In this document: piece after piece, positions 7,836 to 15,566 of the stretch | Numbering within the stretch: position 1 is the stretch's first letter | Layout of the letters: each line of letters begins with the position of its first letter | Assembly (NCBI RefSeq): GCF_000508085.1 | Contig: NZ_KI669560.1 | Span: 2,135,811-2,169,641 of the forward strand | DNA: 33,831 nucleotides | Direction of reading: 5' to 3' | From: Sediminibacterium sp. C3 | GTDB lineage: Bacteria; Bacteroidota; Bacteroidia; Chitinophagales; Chitinophagaceae | Notes under the pieces: model-generated | What the model saw: only the letters and a program-made list of their open reading frames with translations | Databases searched by the model: none | What the model was told of the DNA's origin: nothing | Translations under genes and position numbers: made by a program

Positions 7836-8351
7836 ATGAAAGAAGTTATTTCACAACAATTTGATAAGGCACTGAAATTAGATGAAGCAGAATATGAAAA
7901 TTGCATCTTCAATCAATGTGATTTCAGTAATCAGGATTTATCGGGATATAAATTCATTGATTGTAAATTTAAGGTTTGCAATCTGAGTATGTGTAAGCTG
8001 AATAAAACTACTTTGCAGGATGTAGTTTTTACAGATTGTAAATTACTGGGTATTAAATTTGAAACCTGTAACCCTTTCTCTTTATCCTTTTCGTTTGAGG
8101 GGTGCCAGCTAAATCATAGTTCATTTTACAAAATGAAAATTCCAAAGATGATTTTTTCTAATTCTGCTCTGCTTGAAGTTGATTTTACAGAAGCAGATTT
8201 AACTGCTGCAATTTTTAATAATTGTAATTTATCTGGTGCCATTTTCGACAGAACCAACCTGGAAAAGGCAGATTTTAGAACTGCTGTAAATTTTTCTATT
8301 CATCCCTTGAATAATCAAATAAAAAAGCAAGATTTTCAAGGGAAAATTTAA
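7836..8351 (+). CDS. Pentapeptide-repeat protein (Qnr-like), C-terminus lost by frameshift
   Basis: A 171-residue protein made of A(D/N)Lxx-type repeats: YENCIFNQCDFSNQDLSGYK, FIDCKFKVCNLSMCKLNKTT, VDFTEADLTAAIFNNCNLSG and ATIFDRTNL-type units, closing with KADFRTAVNFSIHPLNNQIK. Such proteins fold as a right-handed quadrilateral beta-helix; Qnr members mimic DNA and protect gyrase, but that role cannot be assumed here. Family members normally continue to a GLL-xx-(Y/F)-(D/N)-I ending. That ending is present here one frame over (LMGLLYAFNINLD, stop at 8387-8389), and one more A in the run 8343-8346 would join it. The annotated frame stops at 8349-8351, about 14 residues early. A sequencing error or a recent mutation are both possible. 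Confidence 0.88.
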   Translation: MKEVISQQFDKALKLDEAEYENCIFNQCDFSNQDLSGYKFIDCKFKVCNLSMCKLNKTTLQDVVFTDCKLLGIKFETCNPFSLSFSFEGCQLNHSSFYKMKIPKMIFSNSALLEVDFTEADLTAAIFNNCNLSGAIFDRTNLEKADFRTAVNFSIHPLNNQIKKQDFQGKI

Positions 8352-8394
8352 TGGGTTTATTATACGCTTTCAATATTAATTTAGATTAAAATTT

Positions 8395-9188
8395 ATGAAA
8401 CCTGTCATCATTTTCAGTTATATCTTCTTGTTGATAAACCTTTCATGTCAAAACAAAAAGAATTAAAAACAGAAACCGGTATCAAGCAAACCCCTTCCGG
8501 CATTTTATCAAATCTCTTAAATGGGAAGCTTGACAGTACTTCTGGAATAATAAAATGGTCTGCAACTGAAGGAGATATTATAGAATATCATGGTCAGTTA
8601 ATTGACTCACAGTACCTGTATTCTTCCATCGACACCGTTTTCACTATCAATAGAAACAATGAAACAGCGTACTTAGCTGTTTTTAGCACTGCTCCTATGA
8701 CAAAGGATGATACCGGAAAAATGGTGAATGCCAACGACTGTCATGTCTGCGGTTTAAAACTCGGTTATTTCACGTACAACATTGTAAATGACAGTTTGCA
8801 AATTCAAACTTTCAGAAAGAATTTTGCCACACATGGCACATTTGGTGAAAAGTCTTACACGATTTCTTTTGTAAACCTGGGCGATGGGTATGAATTAATT
8901 AAAATTGATGACCCGTACAGTGGCATGGGAATCTCCACAGTAACTACTAAGTTTTATATGGATGGTGAATTACTCTTAAGCATGATATCAAAGGAGGACA
9001 ATGCCGGAAACTATGATTCAACTCAGAAAGGGTACTATGAATACAATACAGATTTTGCATATAAACCTATGAAACACTCAATCAATATTACCCAGACTGG
9101 ATTTAAAATAGACGAAATATCCGGCAAAAGAATAGCAATTCTCAAGCGTAAAGAATTGCCATTTGACCAATACTCTCTTTCCTTTTAG
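8395..9188 (+). CDS. Putative lipoprotein, signal peptide separated by a one-base frameshift
   Basis: The body (from an ATG at 8445) is a 247-residue protein I do not recognise; it contains NANDCHVCGLKLGYFTYNI and a beta-rich pattern. Directly upstream, in another frame, the ATG at 8395 encodes a textbook lipoprotein signal, KPVIIFSYIFLLINLSC with the lipid-accepting Cys at residue 18, which then runs into a stop at 8464-8466. One extra A in the A5 run 8455-8459 would join this signal to the body as SCQNKKELKTETG. The native product is therefore probably a periplasm- or outer-membrane-anchored lipoprotein of about 265 residues. As it stands the body would lack any export signal. It follows the pentapeptide gene closely. 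No function is proposed. Confidence 0.65.
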
Positions 9189-9206
9189 TAGCCTTTCAAT
9201 ATATAT

Positions 9207-9239
9207 ATGATAAAATTTAATTTATCTTCATTTTATCAT
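9207..9239. terminator. AT-rich hairpin after the lipoprotein gene
   Basis: ATGATAAAAT (9207-9216) and ATTTTATCAT (9230-9239) form a perfect 10-bp stem with a 13-base loop, 19 bases after the lipoprotein stop and 25 before the next ATG. It could end the upstream transcript or act as an operator; no clear U-run follows. Confidence 0.4.
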
Positions 9240-9263
9240 TATAGGAAGAAAGCAGCATAAAAT

Positions 9264-10172
9264 ATGAATCAGCATTTATCGCAGATTGCAATTGTGGTGG
9301 ATGATTACGACAAGGCAATTGCTTTTTACACTCAAAAACTTCATTTTGAACTTGTAGAAGATACCGTATTGAGTGAGACAAAACGATGGGTAATAATTAA
9401 GCCGAGGGGAAATGGCAACTGTAGATTGTTGTTGGCAAAAGCAGCCAGTGAAGAACAAAGCTCCAGAATAGGAAATCAAACGGGTGGCAGGGTATTTTTG
9501 TTTTTGCATACCGATAATATTCAGAGAGATTATCAAAATCTACTTGAACAACAAATACCAATCGTTAGGGAACTCAGTCAAGAATCATTCGGAAAAGTTG
9601 CTGTTTTCCAGGATTTATACGGCAATTTATGGGACTTAATTGAGCCCACGGAATTCACGAACAAACCGGTGCCCAGTTCTGCCATTCCACAATTTGCGCC
9701 AACAGCGCTTGAGCCGGTAGAAAAATCGTATAAAACGGTTCTATACATAAGTTGGGCTGTATTCTTTCTTGTACTTACTGCGATTGTTATTCCCTTGTTT
9801 ATTTGGTTAGATGCTTTGCAAAAAAACTGGATAATTTTTAGCACTTTAGGGGCCTTATTGTTGAGTTGCTTTACTGTTATTGCATTCATTGAAATTGGGT
9901 TTAAAAATCTGGCATGGGCACTTCGGGAAAAAGATATTATCTGCAAAAAAGGCTGGATTTTTCAGGATACACATGTTATTCCTTTCGGGAAAGTTCAAAA
10001 TTGTGTAATTCAAACCGGCCCAATCGGCAGAAAATTTGGTTTAGCGTCTATAAAATTAATGACAGCCGCCAGTCACCTTGGGGATATAAGTATCAATGGT
10101 CTTAAACAGGAAACAGCAGAGCAGCTGAAAGATTGGATGATGGAAAAAATAATTGGGAATGAATCGAATTAA
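9264..10172 (+). CDS. Fusion of VOC/glyoxalase-like domain and YdbS-like PH-domain membrane protein
   Basis: A 302-residue protein. Residues 1-130 are a complete VOC (glyoxalase/dioxygenase fold) domain: HLSQIAIVVDDYDKAIAFYT, RVFLFLHTDNIQRDYQNLL and VAVFQDLYGNLWDLIEP. Directly after it, EFTNKPVPSSAIPQF starts a sequence like free-standing YdbS proteins: two membrane helices (about 157-179 and 187-212), then a bacterial PH domain with KKGWIFQDTHVIPFGKVQNC and GLASIKLMTAAS. The two domains meet with almost no linker. The next gene is YdbT-like and overlaps it by 14 bases, the usual ydbS-ydbT order, so the PH part is the conserved partner and the VOC part is the extra. A lost stop or an indel at the junction could have made the fusion. 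Confidence 0.8.
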   Translation: MNQHLSQIAIVVDDYDKAIAFYTQKLHFELVEDTVLSETKRWVIIKPRGNGNCRLLLAKAASEEQSSRIGNQTGGRVFLFLHTDNIQRDYQNLLEQQIPIVRELSQESFGKVAVFQDLYGNLWDLIEPTEFTNKPVPSSAIPQFAPTALEPVEKSYKTVLYISWAVFFLVLTAIVIPLFIWLDALQKNWIIFSTLGALLLSCFTVIAFIEIGFKNLAWALREKDIICKKGWIFQDTHVIPFGKVQNCVIQTGPIGRKFGLASIKLMTAASHLGDISINGLKQETAEQLKDWMMEKIIGNESN

Positions 10173-11646
10173 AACCGATTGGACTAAACCCCAAAAGCTT
10201 TCTTTGGTTGCTTTATTATTCATTATTGGAAAAACAATCAAGGAAAGCTGGGTACTTATTTTATACTTCATCGTAAGAGCATTCGTCAAGCAAAATGAGG
10301 ATGAAGATGATACCGAGAAGCGATCAGATAAACTGATTTATTTCTTGTTATTGACTGCTGCTTTTCTAATCTTTTTTCAAATACAAAAATTCATTCAGTT
10401 TTTTAAGACACGTATTTACATAAAAGACAATGAATTAATTGAGCAGACTGGCATTTTTACCAAAAAAACCAAAACCATACCAATTCATAAAATCCAATCG
10501 GTGCACCTGGTTCAGAATTATATTCATCGTTTTACAGATACCTGCACTATGAAAGTAGAGACAGCAGGCACTGAAAAAACAGAATTGGAATTATCTGCTA
10601 TAGATTATCTTAAAGCTCAGGATTTACAGGAGATCCTTCAGCAAAAAGAAGCTGTTTCTGCTGCCAATATCTCCGACAATAACAGTACCCAATTAATGGG
10701 GTTAAGCAATTTTGATTTAATTAAACTGGCTATTTCAGAAAATCATATCCGGACGCTATCCTTAATTTTTGCATTTGCCATGTCAAGACTAGATGATCTC
10801 AGGCAGTTTTTTGGTAAGAAAACAGATGCAATAATAGATGAACAGGTAAATCAGATCAACTTTACCACTTCAATTGTTGCAGGCATGATTGGCTTGGGCA
10901 TTGCCATTACGCTGGCTTTCTCAGTAATACGTGTTTTATTGCGTTATAACGATATGCAATTGACCGCCAATCAAAAAGGATTTAAGGTAAAATGGGGCTT
11001 TCTTCAAACACAACAGAAAATGATGCTGCAAAATAAAGTACAACTGATAAGCTGGAACAGCAACTTTGTTCGAAAATTACTGGGCATCAAAATTCTCCGA
11101 TTCTTTATGGTTGGCGAAAATATTCTGAAAGATGACCAATACATCAAACTTCCCGTTTTGCAAGAAGATGTTTTGAAAAAGCTTTCAGCGTACTATCAGC
11201 CCGTATGGCCTTCTCTAAACGAAAACCCAAACTATACACACCCTTCTTATGCCTGGAGGGTAACGATGATTTATATTTTACCAGTGGCTTTTGCAGCATC
11301 AGTAGCCTTGTATTTCTGGGAACCCTGGGTGATGATTATTCCAATTCTACTCTTCCTTTATTTTCTTGTTACTTTCAAAATCAGACATATGAAATTCATT
11401 TTCTGGTACAACCAAACCTCATTGCAGATTCAGAAAGGTATTTGGGGAGATGAACATATCTTATTGAATTTTAAAAAAGTACAACATGTAGCATTGGAAA
11501 CCAGTCCTTTTCTGAGAAGAAAGAATCTTGCTACACTGGTGTTGCATACGGCTGGTGATTCAATTAAAATTCCCTATATCCCTTTAACAAAAGCTCAGGC
11601 TATAGCTGACCGTTGTTTATATGAGATAGAGTTAGATAAGTCTTAA
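10159..11646 (+). CDS. YdbT-like membrane protein with PH domains
   Basis: A 495-residue membrane protein with pairs of hydrophobic helices, each followed by a bacterial PH domain. The first PH domain is near 85-165 (RIYIKDNELIEQTGIFTKKT and IPIHKIQSVHLVQNY), the second near 265-345 (LTANQKGFKVKWGFLQTQQK and LQNKVQLISWNSNFVRKLLG), and the third near the C-terminus (FWYNQTSLQIQKGIWG and NFKKVQHVALETSPFLRRKN). Three PH repeats fit YdbT. The ATG at 10159 overlaps the end of the VOC-PH gene by 14 bases, so translation is probably coupled; a TTG two codons earlier is less likely. YdbS/YdbT pairs are inner-membrane proteins of unclear role, linked in Bacillus to antimicrobial-compound resistance. 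The VOC-PH product is its likely partner. Confidence 0.87.
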   Translation: MNRIKTDWTKPQKLSLVALLFIIGKTIKESWVLILYFIVRAFVKQNEDEDDTEKRSDKLIYFLLLTAAFLIFFQIQKFIQFFKTRIYIKDNELIEQTGIFTKKTKTIPIHKIQSVHLVQNYIHRFTDTCTMKVETAGTEKTELELSAIDYLKAQDLQEILQQKEAVSAANISDNNSTQLMGLSNFDLIKLAISENHIRTLSLIFAFAMSRLDDLRQFFGKKTDAIIDEQVNQINFTTSIVAGMIGLGIAITLAFSVIRVLLRYNDMQLTANQKGFKVKWGFLQTQQKMMLQNKVQLISWNSNFVRKLLGIKILRFFMVGENILKDDQYIKLPVLQEDVLKKLSAYYQPVWPSLNENPNYTHPSYAWRVTMIYILPVAFAASVALYFWEPWVMIIPILLFLYFLVTFKIRHMKFIFWYNQTSLQIQKGIWGDEHILLNFKKVQHVALETSPFLRRKNLATLVLHTAGDSIKIPYIPLTKAQAIADRCLYEIELDKS

Positions 11647-11704
11647 CAGAGCTCGGCATCATAATTGGTTTTTATTAATTCATCTCACCATTAAATAAAC
11701 CATT

Positions 11705-12615
11705 ATGAAACAAAAACTTTACCTAATCTGTGGCCTTGGTATTCTTTTTAGCTCCTGTACTGTTATACGTCAGGGAGAAGTGGGTGTAAAGCGTCGTCTT
11801 GGAAAAATTGATCCTCAGTATGTTGAACAGGGGCCCAAAGGATACAATATTTTCACAACAGCAATTTTAAAAGTACCCACCCGAATCATGAATATTGAAG
11901 TTAAACCTGATTTGCCATCCAAAGAAGGATTGACTATTCGTTCTGAAATATCTATTCTATATAGGATAAAACCAGAAGCTGCGCCTAAAATAGTCCAGAA
12001 CATTGGCCTGAATTATGAAAGCGAAGTAATTCTTCCTGTATTCAGATCCGCTTCGGCAGATATTACTTCTAAATTTCTTGCCAAAGACATGCATAGCGGA
12101 GAAAGAGCTCAGATAGAGAATGCAATTAGAAAACAGATGACGGAAATACTGGAACCCAGAGGGTTCGTTATTGACAATGTTCTTATGAAGAGTATCCGTT
12201 TACCTGAAGGACTATCCCGCACCATAGAAGAAAAACTGCAAGCTGAACAAGATGCACAAAGAATGGAGTTTATAAAAGAAAGGGAAAAAAGAGATGCTGA
12301 GAGAAGAATTATAGAAGCAGAAGGCAAAAAAGAAATAGCCCGCATTCAGGCAGAAGGTGAAAAGAATGCAGCAATCATTCAGGCAGAGGCCAGAAAAGAA
12401 TTTTTGAAATTGAAGCAGAAGGTAAAGCTAATGCTGTTACCATTGAAGCGATGGCAACCAGAAAAGCAAACGATACAATCAATAAGACACTTACGCCAGC
12501 TATTCTGAAATTAAGACAGATTGAAGCATTCAGATCTTTATCTAATAGCAATAATAGTAAACTGGTAATCACGGATGGCAAAACCCCCTTCCTTACTTTG
12601 CCAGATAAATTTTAG
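11705..12615 (+). CDS. SPFH/prohibitin-family lipoprotein, frameshifted in the C-terminal third
   Basis: The sequence opens with a lipoprotein signal (LYLICGLGILFSSC, Cys 18) and an SPFH domain: GEVGVKRRLGKIDPQYVEQG, LTIRSEISILYRIKPEAAPK, and RGFVIDNVLMKSIRLPEGLS before a long charged coiled coil (KLQAEQDAQRMEFIKERE onwards). The original frame ends at 12506-12508 with a non-homologous Lys/Gln/Arg-rich tail. In the next frame the natural family ending is intact to a stop at 12613-12615: EIEAEGKANAVTIEAMATRK, INKTLTPAILKLRQIEAF and ITDGKTPFLTLPDKF. One extra T in the T5 run 12401-12405 joins them into about 303 residues. Family members scaffold membrane domains or proteases. It follows the PH-domain genes and may act at the same membrane. 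Confidence 0.8.
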
Positions 12616-12640
12616 TTGAGAAAGCCTTTTTTATACCTTC

Positions 12641-13858
12641 ATGGCTGAAATTTTTAGTATGTCTAGCTTTATTATTACCTGCCCTAACTGTAATCACCAA
12701 TTTGAACCAGGTGATACCATGCGTGAAGAGATTGAGAAGGAATTGCGCGGCAAAATGATAGATTGGCAAAAGAAAAAAGAAGTTGAAACTGCAGAACTAT
12801 TAGAAGCCGAAAAAAAACGGATGCATGCAGAAATGCAGGATACAGTTAAAAAGTCTCTGGCTGCTGATTATGAAAACCAAATGAAGATATTGCAGCAAAA
12901 AGCTGCTGAATCTGAAGAGAAGTTAAAAGAGTCTCGCAAAAAGGAATTGGAATTTCTTCAAAAGGAACAGGCTTTAAAAGCAAAGGAAGAAGAAATTCAG
13001 ATTACCATACAGCGGCAATTGCTGGAAGAAAGAACCAAGCTTAAAGAGCAGTTGCAAAAAGAGGAAGCAGATAAAATAAGCCTCAAGGAACAGGAATATC
13101 AGCTAAGAACCAAGGAACTGGAAAAGCAGATTGAAGACCAGAAAAAACTGGTAGAAGAAATGCGCAGAAAGCAAGAACAGGGCAGTATGCAACTGCAAGG
13201 TGAAGTGCAGGAGTTGATGCTGGAAGAAATGCTTCAATCTGCTTTTCCTTTCGACAAAATTGAAGAAGTAGGTAAAGGTGTCCGCGGAGCAGATTGTATT
13301 CAGATTGTTCGCAACCAGTTTGGAAATGAATCTGGTAAAATTATTTACGAGAGTAAACGAACCAAGGATTTTTCTAATGAATGGATTGAAAAATTAAAAA
13401 AAGACATGCGCAGTTTTGGTGCTGATGTTGCGGTTATTGTTACCCAGACTTTCCCGAAAGACATGGACCGTTTCGGAGAAAAAGAGGGTGTTTACATTTG
13501 TACCTTCTCTGAAGTCCGATCCGTAGCCTTGTTATTAAGAAACGCTTTGTTGAAAATAGCAGATGCCCGAAAAAGCCAGGAAAACAAAGGGGATAAAATG
13601 GTCATGCTGTACGACTATTTAACCGGCACTGAATTCAGTGAACAGTGGAAAGCCATCCGTGAAGGATTCATGACCATGCGACAGAGTATTCAGCGGGAAA
13701 GAGATACCATGGAAAAGCTTTGGAAAGCGAGGGAAAAGCAATTAGAAAAAGTATTGCTGAATGCAGCACATATACAGGGTTCTGTGGAAGGCATTGCAGG
13801 AGCAGATGCGGTTAATCTGAATTTACTGGAAGACAATGATCCACTCTTGATTGACTAA
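12641..13858 (+). CDS. DUF2130 family protein: zinc-ribbon start, coiled coil, PD-(D/E)xK-like C-domain
   Basis: 405 residues from this ATG; the in-frame ATG at 12659 (399 residues, MSSFIITCPNC) fits the family start better. An N-terminal CPNCNHQF gives half of a zinc-ribbon-like motif. A long, highly charged coiled coil covers about 30-185. The C-terminal domain has VRGADCIQIV then KIIYESKRTKDFSNEW, an Asp (218) and E-x-K (237-239) spacing like the PD-(D/E)xK nuclease fold, followed by the strand DVAVIVTQTFPKDMDRFG. The family is widely spread among bacteria with unknown function; nuclease activity is inference. It converges with the phosphopantetheinyl transferase gene, the stop codons overlapping by 3 bases. 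Confidence 0.87.
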   Translation: MAEIFSMSSFIITCPNCNHQFEPGDTMREEIEKELRGKMIDWQKKKEVETAELLEAEKKRMHAEMQDTVKKSLAADYENQMKILQQKAAESEEKLKESRKKELEFLQKEQALKAKEEEIQITIQRQLLEERTKLKEQLQKEEADKISLKEQEYQLRTKELEKQIEDQKKLVEEMRRKQEQGSMQLQGEVQELMLEEMLQSAFPFDKIEEVGKGVRGADCIQIVRNQFGNESGKIIYESKRTKDFSNEWIEKLKKDMRSFGADVAVIVTQTFPKDMDRFGEKEGVYICTFSEVRSVALLLRNALLKIADARKSQENKGDKMVMLYDYLTGTEFSEQWKAIREGFMTMRQSIQRERDTMEKLWKAREKQLEKVLLNAAHIQGSVEGIAGADAVNLNLLEDNDPLLID

Positions 13859-14490
13859 GGATTTACTACATATACCAGACTTAAAGTAGTACTAAGCTCA
13901 TAATGCAGTACCAAATCCTGGTAAAAATCTCCTTTTACAAAATGGGCTTGTAACTGGCCGCAAGTACCCAGCTTACTGGCTTTCACCTGCATACATTCAC
14001 TGAAATCTACATCTCCCCTTCCCCACCATTTAAACATGGCTTCCTTGGCACTCCAAAGTAATGTGAGCGTGCTAAATCTTTCAGCTGGTTCCAATCCCTC
14101 TATATTCCACTCCATCAACTCAAGCGTATGTAAAAATTTATGCCTGATTTTATCCACCCTATGTGTTACCAGTTCCACATCAATTCCCACCCTGCAATGG
14201 GCGCTGACAATCGCTGCAGCATACGCTCCGCAATGCGAAATAGAAAAATGGTAATCCTCATCCGGCAAATAAGGTTTTCGGGTATCAGCAATCTGAATAA
14301 GATCTGTAGGAAAATCCGGAAACAGAAAAGGTAGCAAATAGCGCCCTGCCAAGTGCTGTAAACGCTTGTGAGGATGGGTAACCGACTGCTGTACACTTAC
14401 TTTTCGGGTAAAAAAAGATTCCGGCTCATCAATCTTCCAAAGGGCCAAACGGGTAAAATCGTTGATATTATGTTGATAATGCAGGGGCAC
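13855..14490 (-). CDS. 4'-phosphopantetheinyl transferase (Sfp type)
   Basis: Transfers the phosphopantetheine arm of CoA to a serine of acyl- or peptidyl-carrier proteins. The 211-residue protein has the Sfp-type motifs in order: a basic RLQHLAGRYLL helix (about 43-53), FSISHCGAYAAA (about 82-93), GIDVEL (about 102-107, with Asp and Glu as Mg ligands) and LLWSAKEAMFKWWG (about 147-160). The start is GTG at 14488-14490; no better ATG fits. Sfp-type enzymes serve secondary metabolism or stand in for AcpS; no synthase cluster is nearby, so the target is unknown. It converges on the DUF2130 gene with overlapping stops and is divergent from dcd, sharing a 69-base spacer. Confidence 0.9.
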   Translation of the reverse strand: MPLHYQHNINDFTRLALWKIDEPESFFTRKVSVQQSVTHPHKRLQHLAGRYLLPFLFPDFPTDLIQIADTRKPYLPDEDYHFSISHCGAYAAAIVSAHCRVGIDVELVTHRVDKIRHKFLHTLELMEWNIEGLEPAERFSTLTLLWSAKEAMFKWWGRGDVDFSECMQVKASKLGTCGQLQAHFVKGDFYQDLVLHYELSTTLSLVYVVNP

Positions 14491-14507
14491 TTTAAAATTT
14501 TTTATGT

Positions 14508-14543
14508 GTTGTATGCAGAATTAGTATTTTTTTGCAATACAAC
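14508..14543. promoter_or_regulatory. Imperfect inverted repeat before dcd
   Basis: GTTGTAT (14508-14514) and ATACAAC (14537-14543) flank a T-rich stretch in the spacer between the phosphopantetheinyl transferase gene and dcd. It may be an operator or a leader hairpin; evidence is weak. Confidence 0.25.
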
Positions 14544-14559
14544 TGTAAAATTAACCAGA

Positions 14560-15096
14560 ATGATTTTAAGCGACTTACGTATACTGGAGGAAATAGCCAA
14601 GGGGACCATTGTTATTGAACCCTATAACCGTACAGATTTAGGAAGCAATAGCTACGATGTACACCTCGGGAAATGGCTGGCTACCTACACAGATGAAGTG
14701 TTGGATGCAAAAAAGCACAACACCATTACGTATTTCGAAATTCCAGAAGAAGGTTATGTATTGCACCCCAGTGGTTTTTATTTGGGAGTAACTGAAGAAT
14801 ATACCGAAACCCATGCCCATGTTCCCTTTTTAGAGGGTAAGTCTTCAACGGGAAGATTGGGGATTGACATTCATGCTACAGCCGGTAAGGGAGATGTGGG
14901 TTTTTGCGGAAACTGGACTTTGGAAATATCCTGCAAGCAACCGGTTAGGGTTTACAGAGGTATGCCGATTGGTCAGCTGATTTATTTCCCGGTAGATGGA
15001 GAAATTGGCGTGAAATACAATCAGAAAGGCAATGCCAAATACAGCGGTCAACCCAATAAGCCTATTGAGAGCATGATGTGGAAGAACAAGTTTTAA
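14560..15096 (+). CDS. dcd: dCTP deaminase
   Basis: Converts dCTP to dUTP and ammonia, feeding dTMP synthesis. 178 residues from the ATG at 14560 (MILSDLRILEEIAKG); a longer in-frame extension that begins inside the neighbouring minus-strand gene is rejected. Typical residues are seen: IEPYNRTDLGSNSYDVHLG, FLEGKSSTGRLGIDIHATAG (substrate-binding Ser/Arg), GDVGFCGNWTLEISC (catalytic Glu in TLEI), and a C-terminal KYSGQPNKPIES that closes over the nucleotide. It resembles the trimeric dUTPase/dCTP deaminase fold. Its stop overlaps the stop of the convergent tspO gene, so the two transcripts overlap at their ends. Confidence 0.96.
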   Translation: MILSDLRILEEIAKGTIVIEPYNRTDLGSNSYDVHLGKWLATYTDEVLDAKKHNTITYFEIPEEGYVLHPSGFYLGVTEEYTETHAHVPFLEGKSSTGRLGIDIHATAGKGDVGFCGNWTLEISCKQPVRVYRGMPIGQLIYFPVDGEIGVKYNQKGNAKYSGQPNKPIESMMWKNKF

Positions 15097-15566
15097 TTCA
15101 ACTTCCAAATACTTGCTGTAAGCAGTGATGCAAAACTAACCCATGCTATATAGGGAACCAGTAACCAGGCTGCTGGTTTAGAAAGTTTGCTGAATTGAAT
15201 GATTGTTAACAGGATAAAAATCCACATCACCATTATTTCTATCAATGCTGCGCCGATTGAATGCAAAGAGAAGAAAATAATGGACCAGAAAAAATTCAGC
15301 ACAAACTGTATTATAAAGAGCTGAATGGCTTTTTTCCTTGTAGCCGTTTCCGCTTGTTTCCAGATTAAATAAAAAGCTACTCCCATCATGGTATATAAGC
15401 TGGTCCATACGGGGCCAAATAGCCAGTTGGGCGGATTAAAAGATGGTTTGTTTAAACCAGCATACCAATTTGGAATTTCTGCAATGGTAAAAATTCCGCC
15501 CAGAGAACCAATTCCGATGGTCGCAATTAATGAGATGATTAATTTCTGTGTACTGCTTATTTTCAT
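15093..15566 (-). CDS. tspO: TspO/MBR family membrane protein
   Basis: A 157-residue protein with five hydrophobic helices and clear TspO hallmarks: IPNWYAGLNKPSFNPPNWLF (about 31-50) and PVWTSLYTMMGVAFYLIW (about 52-69), then NFFWSIIFFSLHS, and finally PAAWLLVPYIAWVSFASLL, the helix with W-x-x-F/Y that lines the porphyrin pocket. TspO proteins bind tetrapyrroles and cholesterol-like molecules and are tied to stress responses. The start ATG overlaps the stop of the upstream DUF3810 gene (ATGA), so the two are co-transcribed and probably translationally coupled. Its 3' end overlaps dcd on the other strand. Confidence 0.95.
   Translation of the reverse strand: MKISSTQKLIISLIATIGIGSLGGIFTIAEIPNWYAGLNKPSFNPPNWLFGPVWTSLYTMMGVAFYLIWKQAETATRKKAIQLFIIQFVLNFFWSIIFFSLHSIGAALIEIMVMWIFILLTIIQFSKLSKPAAWLLVPYIAWVSFASLLTASIWKLN

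Noticed and set aside
10153..10158. TTG start for the YdbT-like gene
   Set aside because: The ATG two codons later is a better start and gives the typical coupling overlap.
12395..12410. Programmed minus-one frameshift in the SPFH gene
   Set aside because: The site A TTT TTG does not allow good re-pairing of both tRNAs, and no stimulating stem was seen; a missing base is simpler.
14368..14559. Longer N-terminus for dcd
   Set aside because: It runs through the opposite-strand phosphopantetheinyl transferase gene; the MILSDL start is standard for the family.
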